A program made the position numbers and the translations under genes. A stretch of 6,766 nt of DNA, from NCBI GenBank assembly GCA_902489515.1, contig CABUAL010000105.1, forward strand, positions 1-6,766, read 5' to 3'. Shown piece by piece: positions 6,633 through 6,766 of the stretch (the first letter of the stretch is position 1; every line of letters starts with the position of its first letter). The notes below the pieces were generated by a model. It was not told the DNA's origin. It made no database searches and was given only the letters and a program-made list of their open reading frames with translations. This stretch comes from an uncultured Collinsella sp. Its GTDB lineage: Bacteria > Actinomycetota > Coriobacteriia > Coriobacteriales > Coriobacteriaceae.

Positions 6633-6676
6633 AACCGCCCCGCCAAATGCATACTTTGACGGGGCGGTTGCTTTTT
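6633..6676 (+). terminator. Rho-independent terminator after the permease gene
   Basis: A perfect 10-bp stem pairs AACCGCCCCG (6633-6642) with CGGGGCGGTT (6660-6669). Past one mismatch, CAAA (6644-6647) pairs with TTTG (6655-6658) around a 7-nt loop. The stem is followed by GC and five Ts (6672-6676). It lies 61 nt after the permease stop and ends the transporter transcript. The reverse strand has no comparable T-run, so it is probably one-directional. Confidence 0.9.
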
Positions 6677-6727
6677 GCCCACAGGTACCCCAGGGGGGCG
6701 TGCAAATTCCGGAGTATTCAGCATCCC

Positions 6728-6753
6728 GGGGTCCGCGGGCGCGGGGGCGGGGG
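6728..6753 (+). other. Four-run G tract with G-quadruplex potential
   Basis: Runs of G at 6728-6731, 6737-6739, 6743-6747 and 6749-6753 are separated by loops of 5, 3 and 1 nt, which fits the general G-quadruplex pattern (four runs of three or more Gs, loops of 1-7). It lies downstream of the terminator in non-coding sequence next to the window edge, possibly in the control region of the next gene. Formation in vivo is unproven, and GC-rich sequence raises the chance of a random match. Confidence 0.4.
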
Positions 6754-6766
6754 TGAAAAACTGCGC

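Noticed and set aside
5921..6724. Minus-strand open frame of 267 codons at the 3' end
   Set aside because: It runs through the strong terminator and opposite the second FtsX domain; no ribosome binding site or domain supports it.

Overview
The window looks like a stretch of chromosome from a high-GC Actinobacteriota species, most likely a gut Coriobacteriia of the Collinsella type. This rests on base composition, GTG starts, and the style of the kinase and the large FtsX-type permease; it is an inference, since no rRNA or other phylogenetic marker is present. All five confident genes lie on the + strand. I see no mobile element, CRISPR array, tRNA or rRNA.

Layout. Positions 1-140 hold no gene I can name; they end in a probable weak promoter and a good ribosome binding site for the first gene. 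Positions 141-719 encode an O6-alkylguanine-DNA alkyltransferase (ogt), a stand-alone DNA repair gene. Positions 720-947 are a regulatory gap. They contain an 11-bp palindrome (820-830) and an exact 11-bp-periodic tandem repeat (865-886) placed 11 bp before a -10-like hexamer, which is the layout expected of an OmpR/PhoB-type activator site. Positions 948-3013 encode an OmpR-family response regulator and a membrane histidine kinase, separated by 2 nt. After an 85-nt gap with an imperfect inverted repeat, positions 3099-6571 encode a MacB/LolD-type ABC ATPase and a large FtsX-domain permease, effectively abutting. A strong rho-independent terminator (6633-6676) closes the cluster, and the last bases contain a four-run G-tract.

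How the parts work together. The kinase probably senses an envelope or extracellular signal through its roughly 140-residue outer domain and phosphorylates the regulator at Asp51. The regulator probably activates its own operon through the tandem repeat and may control the transporter. The ATPase and permease form a mechanotransmission-type or lipid/peptide-exporting ABC system of unknown substrate. The arrangement resembles peptide-antibiotic or envelope-stress modules in Gram-positive bacteria, but it is not a BceRS-BceAB module: the kinase has a large sensor domain and the permease has a different topology. The gene content is a known type of module. The less ordinary parts are the well-formed candidate autoregulatory site, the kinase's degenerate G1 box and lack of HAMP, and the coiled-coil extracytoplasmic domain of the permease.
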